A DNA stretch of 64,000 bases from Luteipulveratus halotolerans (lineage in GTDB: Bacteria > Actinomycetota > Actinomycetes > Actinomycetales > Dermatophilaceae). A model generated the notes under the pieces. That model saw nothing but the letters and a program-made list of their open reading frames with translations. It was not told the origin of the DNA and searched no databases. Below, one piece after another: positions 34,768 through 43,057 of the stretch. Positions within the stretch are counted from its first letter, which is position 1. Every line of letters starts with the position of its first letter. The stretch lies in assembly GCF_001247745.1 (NCBI RefSeq), contig NZ_LAIR01000002.1, forward strand, positions 186,001-250,000, in the 5' to 3' direction. Position numbers and translations under genes: made by a program.

Positions 34768-35892
34768 ATGACCGATCACCTCACCCCCGCACAGCTCGCC
34801 GACGCGCTCGCCCTGCGTGACCTCACCGACCCCGACCAGGGCCCGCACGCCGCGCAGCTCCTCCTGACCGCCCTCACCGATGCCCTCCGCGACATGTGGC
34901 CGCACACACCGGTCGACGTCGTGCGCAGCAGCCCGCTGGTGAGCGTCGCCGACAACTACGACCACCTCGGGTACGACCCCGCCGCCGTCACGAGGGACGC
35001 TCGCTACACCCGCTACGTCGGACCGTCCGTGATGCTGCGCAGCCACACCAGCGCTGGAGTCCCTCCACTGCTGCAGGGGATCGCGCGCGACAGTCCGACG
35101 GCGTACGACCGGCTCCACCTCCTGCCCGGCCTGGTGCACCGGCGTGACGCGATCGACCGTACGCACGTCGGTGCCCCGCACCAGGTCGACGTGTGGCGGC
35201 TCAGCCGTGGCGAGCGGCGTACCCCCGATGAGCTCGCCGAGATGATCGGAGCGGTCGTCGAGGCCGTCCTGCCCGGGGCGCGCTGGCGAGCGGTCGACGC
35301 GGAGCATCCCTACACGGTCGACGGTCGCCAGGTCGACGTCCGTCACGGCGGGGAGTGGCTCGAGCTCGCCGAGTGCGGACTGGTCGACCCCGACCTGCTC
35401 GCTCGCTGCGGGCTCGACCCCGACCTGTGGTCCGGGCTTGCGCTCGGCATGGGCATCGAACGAGCACTCATGCTGCGCAAGGGAATTCACGACATCCGGC
35501 TCCTGCGCGCCACCGACCCGCGGATCGCCGAGCAGATGCTCGACCTCGACCCGTGGCGGCCGGTGTCGATGCAGCCGGCGATCAGGCGTGACCTGTCGCT
35601 CGTGGTCGGCTGGTCGGCCGACGAGGAGACGATCGGCGACCGGGTGCGCCTCGCTCTCGGCCCGCGGGAGTCACTGCTGGAGGCGGTGCGGCTGCTGGCG
35701 CGGTCGACGTACGACGACCTGCCGGACCAGGCGCGCCGGCGGCTGCAGCTGCGGCCCGGTCAGGTCAACGCACTGGTGCGTCTCACGCTGCGGCCGCTGG
35801 ACCGGACCCTGACCCACGAGGAGGCCAACGTGATCCGCGACGAGGTCTACCGCGCGGTTCACGAGGGTGCGGTCCTGGAGCTCATCGGCTGA
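34768..35892 (+). CDS. srmL: Stand-alone PheS-related ligase (SrmL type)
   Basis: 374-residue protein combining a phenylalanyl-tRNA synthetase alpha-like catalytic core with a C-terminal ferredoxin-fold anticodon-binding (FDX-ACB) domain normally found on PheT. Core features are SPLVSVADNYDHLG, the class II motif strands around RYTRYVGPSVMLRSHTS, VDVWRLSRG, and motif 3 GLALGMGIERALMLRKGIHDIR. The FDX-ACB begins near PAIRRDLSLVVGW. From memory, actinobacterial proteins like this are annotated as PheS-related mystery ligase SrmL; their substrate is unknown. It is not the housekeeping PheS, as no pheT follows. ATG 34768 follows a leader ORF. Confidence 0.82.
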   Translation: MTDHLTPAQLADALALRDLTDPDQGPHAAQLLLTALTDALRDMWPHTPVDVVRSSPLVSVADNYDHLGYDPAAVTRDARYTRYVGPSVMLRSHTSAGVPPLLQGIARDSPTAYDRLHLLPGLVHRRDAIDRTHVGAPHQVDVWRLSRGERRTPDELAEMIGAVVEAVLPGARWRAVDAEHPYTVDGRQVDVRHGGEWLELAECGLVDPDLLARCGLDPDLWSGLALGMGIERALMLRKGIHDIRLLRATDPRIAEQMLDLDPWRPVSMQPAIRRDLSLVVGWSADEETIGDRVRLALGPRESLLEAVRLLARSTYDDLPDQARRRLQLRPGQVNALVRLTLRPLDRTLTHEEANVIRDEVYRAVHEGAVLELIG

Positions 35893-35901
35893 CGCACCTG
35901 C

Positions 35902-35953
35902 ACGAATCTCGTCTACCCGGCAGTGCATGGAGTGCCGGACAGACGAGATTCGT
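35902..35953. repeat. Palindromic repeat with conserved core, copy 2
   Basis: Outer arms ACGAATCTCGTCT and AGACGAGATTCGT pair perfectly. The inner core CCCGGCAGTGCATGG then AGTGCCGG is shared with copies 1 and 3. It follows the srmL stop and probably terminates srmL. Confidence 0.7.
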
Positions 35954-35964
35954 CTGCGGACATG

Positions 35965-36016
35965 ACGAAGGCTGTCTGCCCGGCAGTGCATGGAGTGCCG
36001 GGCAGACAGCCTTCGT
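35965..36016. repeat. Palindromic repeat with conserved core, copy 3
   Basis: Outer arms ACGAAGGCTGTCTG and CAGACAGCCTTCGT pair perfectly. The core CCCGGCAGTGCATGG then AGTGCCGG is the same as in copy 2. It lies just beyond the stop of the minus-strand membrane protein gene, back to back with copy 2. Confidence 0.7.
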
Positions 36017-36023
36017 CGGTGGG

Positions 36024-36536
36024 TCAGCGGCGGTCGTCCGGGGGCAGGTCGTCGCCGAACCGACCGCGGTCGTCGAGGCCCCGGTCGCCCAGCGGCCGAC
36101 CGTCCACGTCGAGGTCATCGGTACGACGGCCGTCGGCGCTCAGCGGGCGGTCGGTGTCGAGACGACGGCTGTCGGCGTCACGGTCGGCCAGCGGGCCGGC
36201 CGCGGCCTGCTCGCGCTCGACCAGGCGGGCGTGCTCACGCTCGCGCTCGGCCAACGCCTCGTCGCGCTGCTGGGCGCTCACCTTGGCCTGCTTCTCCAGG
36301 TCCTTGCGCTCACGGCGCTTGCGGGCGCCACGCTTGCTGCCCCAGTAGAAGAACCGCAGGGCGGCGAGCAGGAGACCCAGCGCGACGGCTCCGAGCACGA
36401 ACACGACGAGCGGGCTGACGTGCACGTCCAGGCCCGCGGCGGACAGGTCGACGTCGGCCGAGTCGCCGGTGGCGAGCAGGAACCACAGGACGAGCAGGGC
36501 GGCGAGGACGAGGAAGACTACGGCTACGGCGATCAT
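36024..36536 (-). CDS. Small membrane protein with coiled coil and acidic tail
   Basis: 170 residues. Two membrane helices (IAVAVVFLVLAALLVLWFLLA and VVFVLGAVALGLLLAALRFFYW, the second preceded by HVSPL) give a LapA-like hairpin. Then come a basic, heptad-rich coiled coil (RKRRERKDLEKQAKVSAQQRDEAL split by charge blocks) and a disordered tail rich in Asp/Arg (DRPLSADGRRTDD, DDLPPDDRR). Unknown function. ATG 36536 follows AGGAGG by 12 nt. Confidence 0.72.
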   Translation of the reverse strand: MIAVAVVFLVLAALLVLWFLLATGDSADVDLSAAGLDVHVSPLVVFVLGAVALGLLLAALRFFYWGSKRGARKRRERKDLEKQAKVSAQQRDEALAEREREHARLVEREQAAAGPLADRDADSRRLDTDRPLSADGRRTDDLDVDGRPLGDRGLDDRGRFGDDLPPDDRR

Positions 36537-36614
36537 GAATGACTACCTCCTGGCGCGTGAGGGGACGCGCGTGGGTGGACTGGTCCTGGTTCGGACCCTA
36601 CTGGTCGATGGCGC

Positions 36615-38954
36615 TCAAGCAGAGGACCGCGGACCCGGGTCGGCCATGTCACTCAGCACCACATCGAGCACGGCGACGGCGCCGGCCTTGTCGAGCGGGT
36701 TGTTGCCGTTGCCGCACTTGGGCGACTGGACGCACGACGGGCAGCCGTTCACGCAGGCGCACTCCGCGATCGCCGAACGGGTCGCGCGCAGCCAGGTGGC
36801 GGCGCGCTCGTACCCACGCTCGGCGAACCCCGCCCCACCGGGATAGCCGTCGTAGACCACGACGGTCGGCAGCCCGGTGTCGGGGTGCAGCGCGGTCGAC
36901 ACGCCGCCGATGTCCCAGCGGTCGGACTGGGCGACCAGCGGCAGCATCCCGATCGAGGCGTGCTCGGCGGCGTGCAGCGCGCCCGGCAGATCGCGCTCGT
37001 CGACGACCTCGAGCAGCAGCGCCGGGTCGACGGTCCACCACACACCGCGGGTGCGCAGCGTGCGTTCGGGCAGGTCGAGCGGGTGCTCGCCGAGCACCTC
37101 ACCCGACGGGAGCCGGCGCAGGAACGACGTCACCTGGGTGCGTACGTCGAGCGTGCCGAAGTGCAACGACACGCCGGACCACGTCGTACGCCGTTCGCTC
37201 GCCACGATGTCGAACGCACTCACCGACCGCGCGACCGTCGACCAGCCGGGGTCACCTGCCGTGACGTGCGCCGACCCGTCGGACAGGTCGAGGTCGGACA
37301 CGACGTACGTCTGCCCCTGGTGCACGTACACCGCACCGGTGTGGACGGCACTGTGCGCACGCTCGGCGTCGACCGTGCCGAGGACGCGGCCGGTGCGGTT
37401 CTCGACGATACGGACGACGGGGTCGCCGGTGCCGCGCAACGACAGGTGGTCACCGGGCCGGTCGTCACGCGCCCAGAACCAGCCGCGCGGTCGCCGTCGC
37501 AGGATCTGCCGTTGCACGAGCGTGTCGATGAGCGGCCGCATCGTCGGCCCGAAGTACACCTCGTCCTCGGGGGTGAGCGGCAGCTCGGCGGCGGCTGCCG
37601 CGAGGTGGGGAGCGAGGACGTACGGGTTGTCGGCATCGACGACCGACGCCTCGACCGCCCGCCCGAGCAGCATGTCGGGGTGGTGGACGAGATAGGTGTC
37701 GAGCGGGTCGTCGGCCGCCACGAACAGCACGAGCGACCGCTGCCCGCGCCGCCCGGCCCGCCCGGCCTGCTGCCACAGCGAGCCCACCGTGCCGGGCCAA
37801 CCCGCCAGGACGACGGCCTCGAGACCGCTCACGTCGATGCCGAGCTCGAGCGCGTTGGTCGCGGCGAGCCCGCGCAGCGACCCGTCGCGCAGGGCGCGTT
37901 CGAGCTCGCGCCGCTCCTCGGGCAGATACCCGCCCCTGTACGCCGCGACGGTCGCCTCCAGCCCCGGCGCGGACTGCGCGAGGCGCTCGCGGGCCATGTC
38001 GGCGACGACCTCGACGCCGACGCGTGACTTCGCGAACGCGAGGGTCTGCACGCCGTCCCCGACGAGCGCGGTGAGCAGGTCGGCCGACTCGGCGACGGCC
38101 GAACGGCGACCGTCGTCCTCAGCGCGCCCCGGAGGCGGGCCGGGCTCCCAGAGCGCGAAAGTCATTGCTGCTCTGGGCGATCCGTCGATCGCGACCGGTC
38201 GTACGGGCTCGCCGACGAGCGTGGACGCGTGCGCTGCCGGGTCCGCCACCGTCGCCGACGCCAGCACGAACGTCGGGTCGGCGCCGTAGCGCGCGGCCAC
38301 CCGTCGCAGCCGTCGGAGCACGGCCGCGAGATGCGCACCGAACACACCGCGATAGGTGTGGCACTCGTCGACCACGACGTACTTCAACGACCGCAGGAAC
38401 GGCGCCCACCGCTCGTGCCCGGGCAGCAGCGTGTGGTGCAGCAGGTCGGGGTTGCTCAGCACGACCTGGGCGTGGTCGCGGATCCAGCGGCGCTCGTCGG
38501 CGGGGGTGTCGCCGTCGTACGTCGCCGCCCGCACGCCCGGCACGGCGTACGACGAGATGCGCGCCAGCTGGTCACCGGCCAGGGCCTTGGTGGGCGCGAG
38601 GTAGAGCGCGGTGGCGCCGCGACCCGAGGCCGCGCTCGCCCCGTCGGCGACGGCCGAGAGGATCGGCAGGAGGTAGGCCAGGCTCTTGCCCGACGCGGTG
38701 CCGGTCGAGACGACGACGTGCTGGCCGGCGTACGCCAGGTCGGCCGCCTCGCGCTGGTGGCTCCACAGCCTCGTCAGCCCGGTGCCGCGGACGGCGGCCG
38801 CGACCTGAGGGTTGACCCAGTCGGGCCAGTCGGCGAGCTGCTCGTGCCGCTCGGGGAGGTCCTCGACGTGCAGCAGGCGCCCGGTGCCGACGCCCTCGGC
38901 GAGCCGCCCGAGCGCCTGGGCCGGGTCGAACGCACGTGAGGCTGAGGCATCCAT
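36615..38954 (-). CDS. DEAD/DEAH-box helicase with DUF1998 zinc module (MrfA/Rv3649-like)
   Basis: 779-residue superfamily 2 DNA helicase. Motif I is VSTGTASGKSLAYLLP, motif Ia APTKALAGDQ, motif II DECHTYRG, motif III SATVADP, motif V ELGIDVSGLEAV and motif VI QQAGRAGRRGQ. The C-terminal DUF1998 has four Cys in CACVNGC-PSC-VQSPKC, the metal site of MrfA (mitomycin repair factor A), a 3'-5' helicase that works with an MrfB nuclease in Bacillus. No exonuclease partner is nearby. ATG 38954 is divergent from the STAS gene. Confidence 0.9.
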   Translation of the reverse strand: MDASASRAFDPAQALGRLAEGVGTGRLLHVEDLPERHEQLADWPDWVNPQVAAAVRGTGLTRLWSHQREAADLAYAGQHVVVSTGTASGKSLAYLLPILSAVADGASAASGRGATALYLAPTKALAGDQLARISSYAVPGVRAATYDGDTPADERRWIRDHAQVVLSNPDLLHHTLLPGHERWAPFLRSLKYVVVDECHTYRGVFGAHLAAVLRRLRRVAARYGADPTFVLASATVADPAAHASTLVGEPVRPVAIDGSPRAAMTFALWEPGPPPGRAEDDGRRSAVAESADLLTALVGDGVQTLAFAKSRVGVEVVADMARERLAQSAPGLEATVAAYRGGYLPEERRELERALRDGSLRGLAATNALELGIDVSGLEAVVLAGWPGTVGSLWQQAGRAGRRGQRSLVLFVAADDPLDTYLVHHPDMLLGRAVEASVVDADNPYVLAPHLAAAAAELPLTPEDEVYFGPTMRPLIDTLVQRQILRRRPRGWFWARDDRPGDHLSLRGTGDPVVRIVENRTGRVLGTVDAERAHSAVHTGAVYVHQGQTYVVSDLDLSDGSAHVTAGDPGWSTVARSVSAFDIVASERRTTWSGVSLHFGTLDVRTQVTSFLRRLPSGEVLGEHPLDLPERTLRTRGVWWTVDPALLLEVVDERDLPGALHAAEHASIGMLPLVAQSDRWDIGGVSTALHPDTGLPTVVVYDGYPGGAGFAERGYERAATWLRATRSAIAECACVNGCPSCVQSPKCGNGNNPLDKAGAVAVLDVVLSDMADPGPRSSA

Positions 38955-39046
38955 CGACAGGACACGCTATGTCCTTGGCAGGGCCGGGGTCGTTAGTGTT
39001 CAGGGTCACCTCCCCACAGACCGTCCCCATCAGAAGGAGCAGCACC

Positions 39047-39397
39047 GTGGACCTGACCGTGACCACCCGCGACGAGGGCGACGTCACCGTCGTGACCCTT
39101 GCCGGCGAGGTCGATGTGTTCAGTGCCCCGACCTTGCGTGACGAGATGTCCACGGTCATCGCGCGTGGCGGCACCCGCCTGCTCGCTGACCTCACCGACG
39201 TCCCGTTCCTGGACTCCACCGGCCTCGGAGTCCTCGTCGGCCGCCTCAAGACCGTCCGCGTCCAGGACGGCGAGCTGCGCCTGGTCATCAGCAGTGACCG
39301 GGTCCTGCGCAACTTCCAGATCACCGGCCTCGACAAGGTGTTCCGGATCTATCCCACGGTCGAGGAAGGCCTCGCCGACATGACCGGGGAACGCTAG
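39047..39397 (+). CDS. STAS-domain anti-sigma factor antagonist
   Basis: 116-residue SpoIIAA/RsbV-like protein. The phosphorylatable serine is in FLDSTGLGVLVGRLK, following the usual TLAGEVDVFSAP strand. It would be phosphorylated by an RsbW-type kinase and, when dephosphorylated, release a stress sigma factor; neither partner is encoded nearby. GTG 39047 follows GAAGGAG. Its TAG stop lies in the GCTAGG target of an IS481-family element, so the insertion ends exactly at the gene's stop without changing the protein. Confidence 0.85.
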   Translation: MDLTVTTRDEGDVTVVTLAGEVDVFSAPTLRDEMSTVIARGGTRLLADLTDVPFLDSTGLGVLVGRLKTVRVQDGELRLVISSDRVLRNFQITGLDKVFRIYPTVEEGLADMTGER

Positions 39398-39398
39398 G
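39393..39398. repeat. Left copy of the IS target-site duplication
   Basis: GCTAGG, containing the stop codon of the STAS gene. Its partner is at 40519-40524. Confidence 0.9.
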
Positions 39399-40518
39399 TG
39401 TTGCGGCGCATGAGGTTGGTGACACGGCCGGGTAGCTAAGGGCGGGCAGGTCCCTGCGGCGACAGGATGAAGGTGTCAAGCCGTTCATCACGTCGAGTCA
39501 GCCGAAGGAACCTGCCCTATGCCCCACAGTAAAGCCGCCCTGTCGTTCGAAGGACGTCGTCGCCTGGTGCGCCGGTGCCAGCACCGCCCGATCGCGCACG
39601 TCGCAGCGGAGGCCGCGGTCTCGCGGCAGTGCTTGTCGAAGTGGTACGCCCGGTGGCGTGAGCACGGCGACGAAGGGTTGCACGACCGGACCAGCCGGCC
39701 CCGCCGTTCCCCGACCGCCACACCGCCGCAGGTGGTGGAACAGGTCATCGCGTTGCGCAAACGCAAGTGGTCCGCGCGGCGGATCCATCTGGAGCTGAGC
39801 GCCCAGGGCGTCAGGATCGCGGTGTGCACGATCAGCCGGATCCTGGTCCGGCACGGACTGAACCGGCTGCGGCACCTGGACGTTGACGGGGAACCGTTGC
39901 GGGCGCCGGGAAAGATCACTGCCCGGTACCCCGGGCACATGACCCACCTGGACGTGAAGAAGGTCGGGCGCATCCCCGACGGCGGCGGGTGGCGGGTGCA
40001 CGGTCGCGGGTCGGCCCAGGCCAAGGCCGCCGACCGGGCCAAGACCCGTGGCGCCCGCACCGGGTACACCTACCTGCACTCCGCCCTCGACGGGTTCTCC
40101 CGGCTGGCCTACACCGAAGCCCACGACGACGAGAAGGCCGTCACCGCGATCGGGTTCTTGTTCCGTGCCCGGGTGTTCTTCGCCGCGCACGGCATCACCC
40201 GCTTCACCCGGATCGTGACTGACAACGGGTCCTGCTACCGCGCCAGTGCGTTCACCCGGGCCGTGCACTCCTTCGCGGCCAAGCATCAGCGGATCAAGGC
40301 GTTCACGCCCAAGCACAACGGCAAGGTCGAGCGCTACCAGCAGACCTACACCCACGAGGTCCTCTACGCCGCCGCGTACGAGTCCGAGCAGCAGCGTCGC
40401 GACCAGCTCCAGGTGTGGCAGGTCCACTACAACTACCATCGCCCCCACACCGCCGCGGGCGATCAGCCGCCGGCCTCACGACTGCCAGCCGGCGTCACCA
40501 ACCTCATGCTCAGTTACA
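39399..40518 (+). mobile_element. Complete IS481-family insertion sequence
   Basis: A 1120-bp element bounded by TGT...ACA ends. The terminal inverted repeats share GCATGAGGTTGGTGAC perfectly, with a more divergent outer 10 bp. It is flanked on both sides by GCTAGG (39393-39398 and 40519-40524), a 6-bp target duplication that matches the NCTAGN target preference known for IS481. The intact ends, intact transposase and perfect duplication point to a recent insertion. Confidence 0.93.
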
Positions 40519-40523
40519 GCTAG
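39519..40523 (+). CDS. IS481-family DDE transposase
   Basis: 334-residue transposase. The N-terminal helix-turn-helix (RPIAHVAAEAAVSRQCLSKWYARW) and zinc-free HTH_32-like segment bind the ends. The RNase H-fold integrase core has the DDE residues in THLDVKKVG, IVTDNGSCY and NGKVERYQQT. The right terminal repeat encodes the last residues (GVTNLMLSYS). The element ends at 40518, in the final Ser codon, and the TAG stop (40521-40523) is supplied by the target duplication. ATG 39519 follows GAAGGAA. Confidence 0.95.
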   Translation: MPHSKAALSFEGRRRLVRRCQHRPIAHVAAEAAVSRQCLSKWYARWREHGDEGLHDRTSRPRRSPTATPPQVVEQVIALRKRKWSARRIHLELSAQGVRIAVCTISRILVRHGLNRLRHLDVDGEPLRAPGKITARYPGHMTHLDVKKVGRIPDGGGWRVHGRGSAQAKAADRAKTRGARTGYTYLHSALDGFSRLAYTEAHDDEKAVTAIGFLFRARVFFAAHGITRFTRIVTDNGSCYRASAFTRAVHSFAAKHQRIKAFTPKHNGKVERYQQTYTHEVLYAAAYESEQQRRDQLQVWQVHYNYHRPHTAAGDQPPASRLPAGVTNLMLSYS

Positions 40524-40585
40524 GCCCGCATCCGTTCGTCGTCTCCTACGGACACCGACCCACCACACGCCAAGGGGCGCAGATC

Positions 40586-41290
40586 ATGCAGAGCAACCTG
40601 TTCGACCAGCAGAACCTCGAGGTCCAGAGCCAGCAGCGGTTCGGCCTCCAGAACCCGCAGATGCTGAGGGTCTCGCTCGGTCAGGACGTCCTGTCCGTCA
40701 AGGGCGCCATGGTCGCCTACCAGGGACAGATCACCTTCAACCACGAGGGCGCCGGCTCGGTCGGCAAGCTGCTCAAGAAGGTCGTGACCAGCGAGGACGT
40801 CCCGCTGATGCGGGTCTCCGGCCAGGGCGAGGTGTTCTTCGCCTCCGAGGCCGGGTTCGTGTTCCTGGTCGACCTCACCGGCGACGGCATCTCCGTCAAC
40901 GGCCGCAACCTGCTGGCGTTCGACTCCTCGATCGGCTGGGACATCAAGCGGGTGCAGGGCGCCGGCATGATGAGCGGCGGCCTGTTCAACATGGTGCTGC
41001 AGGGGCAGGGCACGGTCGCGATGCACGCGGTCGGCCAGCCCGTCGTCCTCGACTGCTCGCAGCAGCCGACCTACGTCGACGTCCAGGCGGCCGTCGCGTG
41101 GTCGTCCAACCTGGTGCCGCAGGTCGTCAACAGCATGAACATGAAGTCCATGCTGCGCGGTGGCACCGGTGAGGCGTTCCAGTACGCCTTCCACGGTCCG
41201 GGCTTCGTCGTCGTCCAGCCGAGCGAGTGGACCCCGGCTGCCGGCGGTCAGCAGCAGCAGGGCGGTCTGCTCGGCAACCTGATGAGCTGA
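40586..41290 (+). CDS. AIM24 family protein
   Basis: 234-residue AIM24/TRAP-like beta-fold protein. Repeated short strands include MLRVSLGQDVLSVKGAMVAYQG, LMRVSGQGEVFFA and VAMHAVGQPVVLD, with GGTGEAFQYAFHGPGFVVVQPSEW at the end. The family is mitochondrial in yeast; bacterial members are of unknown function and often occur as clusters of paralogues. Here only one copy is present, followed by a Gln/Gly-rich tail. ATG 40586 follows AAGGGG. The IS element sits between it and the STAS gene; they may once have been closer together. The next gene begins 2 nt after the stop. Confidence 0.85.
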   Translation: MQSNLFDQQNLEVQSQQRFGLQNPQMLRVSLGQDVLSVKGAMVAYQGQITFNHEGAGSVGKLLKKVVTSEDVPLMRVSGQGEVFFASEAGFVFLVDLTGDGISVNGRNLLAFDSSIGWDIKRVQGAGMMSGGLFNMVLQGQGTVAMHAVGQPVVLDCSQQPTYVDVQAAVAWSSNLVPQVVNSMNMKSMLRGGTGEAFQYAFHGPGFVVVQPSEWTPAAGGQQQQGGLLGNLMS

Positions 41291-41291
41291 C

Positions 41292-42803
41292 GTGGTGACC
41301 GCCGACGTCCCGCTCGCGTCGTCCGACCTGCCGTCGCTGCGTGACGCGCTCCGGGACGTCGGCTTCACCCTCGACGGCGTCGCCGACTGCCTCGGCGAGC
41401 GTGCGAGCCGCGCGCTGCACCGTGAGCAGGCGGTGCCCGCCGACCTCGTGACCCGTACAACGACCGCGCCGGTCGGCGTCCTCGTCCGCCTGTTCACCCT
41501 CGGTCGGCCCGTCTCGGCCTCCGCCCTCGATCGCGTGCTGCCCGGCTGGGATGTCGACCGCCTCGCCCGGACAGGGCTGGTGTCCGTCGAGGGCGATCAC
41601 GTACGCACGCTGTTCGACCTGCGCCCCTACGGCGACGAGCAGCGCGAGTGGTGGGTGCTGTCCGACCTGTCCGAGGTGATGACCGGTCGGCCGCTGCCGG
41701 TCGATCACGTGCTCGGCATCGGCGGCGCCTCGACCACGTTGGCGTCCTGGACGACCCGTACGCCGGTCGGTCGCGCCCTCGACCTCGGCACCGGGTGCGG
41801 GGTCCAGTCGCTGCACCTGTCGCAGCACGCGTCGTCCGTGGTGGCCACCGACATCTCCCAGCGGGCGCTGGCCACCACGCGGTTCAACGCCGCGCTCAAC
41901 GACCTCGACTGGGACGTGCGGGGCGGTTCGATGCTCGAGCCGGTCGGCGACGAGACGTTCGACCTGGTCGTCAGCAACCCGCCGTTCGTCATCACGCCCC
42001 GGTCCGACGACATGCCCACCTACGAGTACCGCGACGGCGGGCAGGTCGGCCACGCGGTCGTCGCCGACCTGGTCAGGTCGGTCGAGCAGCACCTCACGCC
42101 CGGTGGTGTCGCACAGCTGCTCGGCAACTGGGAGGTCCCCGAGGGCGGCTCGTGGGAGGACGTCGTCGGCGGGTGGCTCGCCGGCACCGGGCTCGACGCG
42201 TGGGTCGTCCAGCGCGATGTGCAGGACCCCGCCGAGTACGCCGAGCTGTGGGCCGGCGACGGCGGACACCGTTCCGGCACAACAGGATTCGAGCAGATGT
42301 ACGCCGCGTGGCTGGCCGACTTCGAGTCGCGCGGTGTCGGTGAGATCGGCTTCGGTGTCATCACCCTGCAGCGCCCGCGCGACGGCCGCGAGCCGTGGCG
42401 CGACCTCGTGGCGTCCACTGGTTCGGTGGCCTCGCCGATGGGCCCGTCGGTCGCCGCAGGACTCGCGGCCCGCACCTGGTTGGCCGAGCACGGCGACGCC
42501 GGGGTGCTCGCGACCGCGTGGCAGTGCGCGGCCGACGTCACCGAAGAACGGCACGGCCGACCGGGCGCAGACGACCCGAGCGTGATTCTCGTACGTCAGG
42601 GCGGCGGGCTGGGGCGGGCGTTCCGCGCCGACACCGTGCTCGCGGCGTACCTCTCGGTCTGCGACGGCTCGCTCACCGCCGGTCAGGCCCTCGACGCGAT
42701 CGCCACACTGGTTGATGCGAGTCCGGAAACCGTTCGCGCGCAAGCGGTTCCGCAGATTCGTGACCTGATCGCCGACGGCCTCCTCATCGACCCGACGGAC
42801 TAA
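41292..42803 (+). CDS. Class I SAM-dependent methyltransferase (HemK/RsmC-like)
   Basis: 503-residue protein. The N-terminal half is a helical domain (about 1-140) resembling the DUF7059 regions of actinobacterial relatives. The Rossmann methyltransferase core follows: motif I LDLGTGCGVQSLHL and catalytic motif IV VVSNPPFV, the N-PP-F/Y type that methylates planar nitrogens in rRNA, DNA or glutamine side chains. A C-terminal winged domain ends at residue 503. GTG 41292 starts 2 nt after the AIM24 stop. The substrate is not readable; a ribosomal RNA or release-factor target is plausible. Confidence 0.84.
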   Translation: MVTADVPLASSDLPSLRDALRDVGFTLDGVADCLGERASRALHREQAVPADLVTRTTTAPVGVLVRLFTLGRPVSASALDRVLPGWDVDRLARTGLVSVEGDHVRTLFDLRPYGDEQREWWVLSDLSEVMTGRPLPVDHVLGIGGASTTLASWTTRTPVGRALDLGTGCGVQSLHLSQHASSVVATDISQRALATTRFNAALNDLDWDVRGGSMLEPVGDETFDLVVSNPPFVITPRSDDMPTYEYRDGGQVGHAVVADLVRSVEQHLTPGGVAQLLGNWEVPEGGSWEDVVGGWLAGTGLDAWVVQRDVQDPAEYAELWAGDGGHRSGTTGFEQMYAAWLADFESRGVGEIGFGVITLQRPRDGREPWRDLVASTGSVASPMGPSVAAGLAARTWLAEHGDAGVLATAWQCAADVTEERHGRPGADDPSVILVRQGGGLGRAFRADTVLAAYLSVCDGSLTAGQALDAIATLVDASPETVRAQAVPQIRDLIADGLLIDPTD

Positions 42804-42983
42804 CCGGACGTCTGCTTGCGAGAGCGATGTCGCTACGGAGGCGGAGGGCAGGGGGCCGCCGGAGGAGCATGGTGGGTCTGGCGGGAGGCCGAGCTTGCGA
42901 GGCCGGATGGTTTGCGACGCAGGCGGCCCCCTGCCCGGAGCCGGAGGTGAGTGTGCGGTTTCGGGAGTCTCCCCGTGCGGCAC

Positions 42984-43033
42984 CGTGGTTTCGACGCGGA
43001 CTCCGCTAGCGCTCCGTCCGGCTCAACCAGCGG
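42984..43033. repeat. Extragenic REP-like repeat (GGTTTCGACG...CTCAACCA)
   Basis: GTGGTTTCGACGCGGACTCC, then a CTAGC centre and a closing GTCCGGCTCAACCAGC. The inner arms CGGAC/GTCCG and outer GGTT/AACC pair. It resembles the TTTCGACAGGCTCAACCA repeats common in high-GC Micrococcales. The rest of the 254-base gap (42804-43057) holds only G-rich, gene-free sequence and no other signal that I recognise. Confidence 0.5.
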
Positions 43034-43057
43034 TCGACACGTCAGCGGACAGGTGGG

